64,000 nucleotides of DNA from Bacillus infantis (GTDB lineage: Bacteria; Bacillota; Bacilli; Bacillales; Cytobacillaceae): positions 496,001 to 560,000 of the forward strand of contig NZ_JAIVAP010000001.1 of the NCBI RefSeq assembly GCF_020171945.1. The letters are read 5' to 3'. A model generated the notes under the pieces. That model saw only the letters and a program-made list of their open reading frames with translations. It was not told where the DNA came from and searched no databases. The number at the start of each line of letters is the position of its first letter. The stretch's first letter is position 1. The position numbers were made by a program, and so were the translations under genes. Shown in pieces: positions 60,531-64,000 of the stretch.

Positions 60531-62198
60531 TTATATTTCGATAATGATCGGCAGGATCATCGGCTTACGTTTCGTTTCGGAGAATAAATATTGCCCGACT
60601 GCCTTCTTGATCTTCTGCTTTGTTGAATTTCTTTGATAATAATTCTCCTGCCTCAGATCATTAACCGTGCTTTTGACGATACTGTTCACTTTGCGCAGAA
60701 GATCTTCGGACTCACGGGTGTAGACAAAGCCCCTCGATATGGTATCGGGTCCAGATACAATCTTCCTTTCCTTTTTGCTGATAGTAAAGACAATGACGAG
60801 CATACCGTCCTCTGACAGCTGCTTCCGGTCGCGAAGGACAACCTCGCCTACATCTCCCACTCCCATTCCGTCAATGAGGGTATTTCCTGCTGGCACCTCC
60901 CTGGTCTGGCGGGCCGTGCCATCTTCAATATCCACCACATCCCCGTTTTTCACAATAAATGTATGTCCCTCTTCTACACCTGCAGACTCAGCCAGCAGCC
61001 TGTGATGGTGAAGCATTCTGTATTCACCGTGTATTGGAATGAAATACTTAGGCTTCATCAGAGTGAGCATCAGCTTGAGATCCTCCTGATAGCCGTGGCC
61101 TGAAACATGCATTCCGGTTGAACTGCCAGAGCCGTATATGACATTTGCGCCAAGCATATAAAGATTGTCAATTATCTTGGTCACACCACGTTCATTCCCG
61201 GGTATAGGACCTGCTGCAAGGATGACCGTATCGCCCGGCAGAACTTCGGCATCCCTGAAATTATTCGTCGACAAGCGGGCAAGAGCGGCCATAGGCTCTC
61301 CTTGGCTCCCTGTGCACAGAATGCATACTTTTTCAGGCGGAAGCCCATCTATATCAGCTCCCTGGATCAGCATGCCGTCCGGAATAGTCAGGTAGCCGCG
61401 CTCCATTGCGACGCCGACTACATTGATCATGCTCCTGCCCAGGAGGGCGAGCTTGCGGCCTGTCTTAAAGCAGGCATCCGCCACCTGCTGAACCCTGTTC
61501 ACATTCGAAGCAAAAGTAGAAATAATAACCTTGCGCGGTGCCTTGATGAAGGCCTCCAGGATATGGTCACCGACAATCCGTTCCGACGGGGAAAACCCTG
61601 TCCTTTCCGCATTTGTACTTTCCGAAAGAAGAGCCAGCACGCCTCTGGTCCCTAACTCTGCCATCTTATGGATATCTGCATACTGCTCATTCATAGGTGT
61701 CAGGTCGAACTTGAAATCTCCTGTATGAATGATCAGTCCTTCCGGTGTATCAAAAGCAATTCCGAGGCAGTCCGGAATGCTGTGGTTGACCTTGAAAAAG
61801 CTTGCCCTGATGCTCCCGAGCTCCAATACTGTGTCAGAGTCAATTTGTATAAGTTCAGTATCAGCGAGAATACCGTGCTCTGATAATTTCAGCTCAATAA
61901 GGCCAAGCGTAAACCTTGTTCCATATACAGGGACATTCACCCTTTTAAGGAAATACCCTATGCCTCCAATATGGTCTTCATGTCCATGCGTGATAATCAG
62001 CCCTTTTATCTTTGCACGGTTTTCCTGAAGATAAGTAATGTCCGGGATGATTAAATCGATGCCCATCAGGCTTTCATCCGGGAATTTACCGCCGCAGTCA
62101 ATGACTACAATATCGTCACCGGATTCAAGAACATACATATTCTTGCCAATTTCATTCACACCGCCGAGGGCGAATATAGATACCGCTCCATCCTTCAT
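60531..62198 (-). CDS. rnj: Ribonuclease J family protein
   Basis: A 555-residue metallo-beta-lactamase/beta-CASP ribonuclease with 5' exo- and endonuclease activity. Zinc motif HGHEDH (residues 71-76), later ligands in VNHSIPDCLG and HTGDFKFD, beta-CASP motif SESTNAERTGFSPSE and C-terminal KTKRKPMILPIIIEI-like end (SETKRKPMILPIIIEI). Length equals RnjA/RnjB. It reads as intermediate between both and lacks the rpoY gene that normally precedes rnjA, so it may be a third RNase J. The ATG at 62198 follows GGAGG. Confidence 0.93.
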   Translation of the reverse strand: MKDGAVSIFALGGVNEIGKNMYVLESGDDIVVIDCGGKFPDESLMGIDLIIPDITYLQENRAKIKGLIITHGHEDHIGGIGYFLKRVNVPVYGTRFTLGLIELKLSEHGILADTELIQIDSDTVLELGSIRASFFKVNHSIPDCLGIAFDTPEGLIIHTGDFKFDLTPMNEQYADIHKMAELGTRGVLALLSESTNAERTGFSPSERIVGDHILEAFIKAPRKVIISTFASNVNRVQQVADACFKTGRKLALLGRSMINVVGVAMERGYLTIPDGMLIQGADIDGLPPEKVCILCTGSQGEPMAALARLSTNNFRDAEVLPGDTVILAAGPIPGNERGVTKIIDNLYMLGANVIYGSGSSTGMHVSGHGYQEDLKLMLTLMKPKYFIPIHGEYRMLHHHRLLAESAGVEEGHTFIVKNGDVVDIEDGTARQTREVPAGNTLIDGMGVGDVGEVVLRDRKQLSEDGMLVIVFTISKKERKIVSGPDTISRGFVYTRESEDLLRKVNSIVKSTVNDLRQENYYQRNSTKQKIKKAVGQYLFSETKRKPMILPIIIEI

Positions 62199-62225
62199 AT
62201 GCAAAACCTCCTTTTCATTCAGCCC

Positions 62226-62405
62226 CTAGCCCGGCTGATTCCAAATTCTGTCCAGGTTCAATGGGACATACACCATTTCCCCATTGATCTGCTTATGTAC
62301 GATTGGCTGCTGGAAATAATGGTCCATAGAGTATTTCTTTCCCTGATGCCTTGCTGCTATGTTTTGTCAGAGCAGCTTCTCCATTTGAATCTCTGATTGT
62401 TGCAT
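62226..62405 (-). pseudogene. Small gene interrupted by an in-frame TGA (58 sense codons)
   Basis: From an ATG at 62405 (AAGGGGG nine bases upstream) the frame reads MQQSEIQMEKLL, then TGA at 62369-62367. In the same frame it continues QNIAARHQGKKYSMDHYFQQ, PIVHKQINGEMVYVPLNLDR, IWNQPG and a TAG at 62226. Reversion of TGA to CGA (Arg) would give one 59-residue protein. The part after the stop looks protein-like, and an ATG (MDHYFQQ) inside might restart. Family unknown. It lies just upstream of the RNase J gene. Confidence 0.55.
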
Positions 62406-62420
62406 CAAGATCCGCCCCCT

Positions 62421-62436
62421 TGTAAAACGTTTTACA
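62421..62436. promoter_or_regulatory. 16-bp perfect palindrome, candidate operator
   Basis: TGTAAAACGTTTTACA, immediately upstream of the ribosome site of the interrupted small gene. The central AACGTT resembles LacI/CcpA-type sites, but the spacing differs from cre. From 62440 to 62610 I see nothing else. Confidence 0.55.
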
Positions 62437-62614
62437 TCGTTAATATGACCTGAACCCGCTGATATTATTTCCATATAGCTGTAAAAAACATATGCTGTTA
62501 GAAAGTGGACATACTGCATTTTCTTTGGCCGGTTCCAATAGCTTTTGAGGACTTTCCCTAAATATTCGGCCGCCTGCTTTTTATGTTATTACCCTGTCAT
62601 TGTTTTTGTCTCAT

Positions 62615-62643
62615 AAAAAAGGCCGCTCCAATTAGGAGCAGCC
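62615..62643 (-). terminator. Terminator of the 89-aa membrane gene
   Basis: Stem GGCCGCTCC/GGAGCAGCC (one mismatch), minus-strand tail of six T. It overlaps the stop codon. Confidence 0.8.
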
Positions 62644-62901
62644 CTCATTGATCATATTTATTTTCCTGGTTTCATTTTGATTATTCCGCCAAGTAAGCCA
62701 GCCCGCAGCTAATCCGGCCAGCATATTGGCACCCATATAAAAAAAGCATTCTCCCCATAAATCTTCGTTTTCTCTGAAATCAGCAAAGCCGGAGAAAACA
62801 GTGAAGCCGACCAATATTCCCCAGCCTAATGCCCATTTGAGCAGATAAAGGCCCCTGCCTTTAGGTTCTTCTGTTTTCTTCCATATTAGGAGCCTCTGCA
62901 T
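62632..62901 (-). CDS. Small membrane protein, 89 aa
   Basis: Two membrane helices (LLKWALGWGILVGFTVFSGF and FYMGANMLAGLAAGWLTW) with basic N- and C-terminal ends. The ribosome site is weak (CCAGG). Its ATG is only nine bases from the ATG of the divergent gene at 62911, so one of the two starts may be placed wrongly. Unknown family. Confidence 0.55.
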   Translation of the reverse strand: MQRLLIWKKTEEPKGRGLYLLKWALGWGILVGFTVFSGFADFRENEDLWGECFFYMGANMLAGLAAGWLTWRNNQNETRKINMINEGCS

Positions 62902-62910
62902 CCTGGTGAT

Positions 62911-63138
62911 ATGACGCTCTTTATAGACCAGCCATTCAAAGAAAAAATAGCATTCCAGGCATTATTGTCAGCTTTCATTTATGCTGCCTTTACCGTTCTA
63001 GCCTTTCTTTTTGCACAAAAGGATCCACTGCTAAGGGGTTCGGTCATCATCTGTTCATTTTTGTTTTTCATCCTGGATTTCCTGTTTGACACCGAAAAGC
63101 GGCTATGGATCCTTTCCGGCTGGAATCGGAAAAAATAG
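62911..63138 (+). CDS. Small membrane protein, 75 aa
   Basis: Two membrane helices (LLSAFIYAAFTVLAFLF and GSVIICSFLFFILDFLF) and a basic end (LSGWNRKK). The site before the ATG (CTGGTGAT) is weak. Divergent from the 89-aa gene with almost no space between. Unknown family. Confidence 0.5.
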   Translation: MTLFIDQPFKEKIAFQALLSAFIYAAFTVLAFLFAQKDPLLRGSVIICSFLFFILDFLFDTEKRLWILSGWNRKK

Positions 63139-63233
63139 GGGGATGCTGAAAAGTAAATTCCACTGCAGCCCTCAGGTTTATCCTGAATTTTAAGAAGGCA
63201 GTTCAAAGCCGCCTTGATTCCCCTCAGCCTTAA

Positions 63234-63776
63234 TCACAATAATAATGTTGTTTCCTTCTTCGCTTTATGAATATTCTCCTCCAATCTATTCCCAGAAGAA
63301 TCTGCCGAATAATCCCTGAGCTTATGTTCCTCTATAAGCTCCAGATTCCTTTTATTATTGGCGTATTCCAGTAAATGTTCCTTTATATTTGGATAAAGAA
63401 TGATTTTGTGAAGCTCTGATAGCTTTACCCACCTTACTCCCGTTTGGTGCGGATCTGGATTTTCCGGCAATTTAGCTTGTGACCCTTTTTTTAATAAGCA
63501 TTCAAACATGAGGCAGAGTGAGTGTGTTTCACCGAACCTGCATTCAGCTTTGTGCGGTGCATACTCGTAAACAAATGCAAGCGGACCTGCTTCAACATCC
63601 ACTGATGCCTCTTCCTTTGCTTCCCTCACGGCAGCTTCCCTGACCGTTTCTCCCGGTTCGGCGCCTCCGGCCGGCAGATTATAATGAAGGCCGTTTTCGT
63701 CATTGAATTCAATCAGCAGGATCGAATCTTTTTCCATGATGACGGCACCTGCCCTGACTCTTATATGATGTGGCAT
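63234..63776 (-). CDS. NUDIX hydrolase
   Basis: A 180-residue Nudix protein. The box is GAEPGETVREAAVREAKEEA (about residues 38-58), with a C-terminal extension of about 45 residues (LLEYANNKRNLELIEEHKLR). Substrate unknown, possibly a nucleotide sugar or ADP-ribose. The ATG at 63776 follows GGGGGA. Confidence 0.9.
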   Translation of the reverse strand: MPHHIRVRAGAVIMEKDSILLIEFNDENGLHYNLPAGGAEPGETVREAAVREAKEEASVDVEAGPLAFVYEYAPHKAECRFGETHSLCLMFECLLKKGSQAKLPENPDPHQTGVRWVKLSELHKIILYPNIKEHLLEYANNKRNLELIEEHKLRDYSADSSGNRLEENIHKAKKETTLLL

Positions 63777-63895
63777 ATTATCCCCCTTTTTTAAGCATGT
63801 AAAAATCATGCTGGATTGTGAGAACTTTGGCTTTTCTGATTGAGTGGTTCCTTTAGTGGATATAATGTTTACTACTATTAGGAGAGGCTAATCAT

Positions 63896-64000
63896 ATGTA
63901 CCTTTTACTGGTTATTCTTGTTTATATTTTATTTGCTGTCTATCTGGTCGACTGGGAGCGCTGGAATGAATTCTATCCAACCATCCAGTACTTCATCATC
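63896..64000 (+). CDS. CBO0543-like membrane protein, N-terminal 35 residues only
   Basis: Cut by the window end. AGGAGAGG lies six bases before the ATG. The visible part is a membrane helix MYLLLVILVYILFAVYLVD followed by WERWNEFYPTIQYFI. The DW-x-x-W-x-x-(Y/F)YPT pattern is typical of CBO0543 family N-termini. A possible promoter lies at 63840-63866 (TTGAGT, 15 bp, TATAAT). Confidence 0.6.
   Translation, partial: MYLLLVILVYILFAVYLVDWERWNEFYPTIQYFII

Overview
The window is chromosomal DNA from a low-GC Gram-positive bacterium of the Bacillaceae, probably an environmental Bacillus relative of the Cytobacillus/Mesobacillus type. This rests on strong AGGAGG-type ribosome sites, frequent GTG and TTG starts, U-tailed terminators, and families typical of Bacillus: Spx, RNase J, YitT, DUF421, DUF2164, DUF3231, CBO0543, LtaS-like, MhqD and a Zur box. 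There is no rRNA, tRNA, prophage, transposase or CRISPR array. The content is accessory metabolism, stress and envelope functions, with many small one- or two-gene units.

Layout. 0-10 kb: a MarR-controlled ABC exporter, a ZIP transporter, DinB and GyrI-like proteins, an aldo/keto reductase, a large hairpin repeat array, and divergent brnQ/gntR. 10-20 kb: a frameshifted iron alcohol dehydrogenase with mmsA, a WrbA-like flavoprotein, a VOC-MerR-ECF sigma cluster, and an orphan Zur-boxed zinc-binding lipoprotein. 20-30 kb: an SDR, Rrf2, an Spx paralogue, DUF3231, small membrane proteins with XRE regulators, YitT, a NUDIX protein and the second hairpin array. 30-38 kb: an ECF sigma-PadR-SEDS operon, a prolyl hydroxylase, an MprF-like flippase without synthase domain, a serine hydrolase and the third hairpin array. 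38-50 kb: a broken NUDIX gene, a metalloprotease, an LtaS-like enzyme coupled to an acyltransferase/aminotransferase fusion, acetyltransferases, a Bcr/CflA pump and a 21-bp periodic repeat. 50-57 kb: a beta-glucoside locus (ROK kinase, LacI regulator, ABC importer, GH1 glycosidase) tied together by GAAACCGGTTTC operators. 57-64 kb: an acetyltransferase, mhqD, a pentapeptide-repeat protein, a zinc-ribbon microprotein, RNase J and small membrane proteins.

How genes work together. The clearest pathway is the 50-57 kb locus. An ABC importer should bring in an unmodified beta-glucoside, a BglK-like ROK kinase may phosphorylate it inside the cell, and a GH1 enzyme with phospho-glycosidase features would cleave it, under a LacI repressor whose likely operators sit on the promoters. 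brnQ/gntR, marR/ABC, mhqD and the zinc lipoprotein also carry recognisable operators.

Most unusual features. Three separate intergenic arrays of inverted repeats all keep a 52-bp period and the same orientation, and share a paired core with a compensatory T-A to C-G change in one array. A GNAT/class V aminotransferase fusion overlaps an LtaS-like gene by 14 bases. Several genes carry a single missing base next to G or C; this could be gene decay or a sequence-quality artefact and should be settled before they are called pseudogenes.
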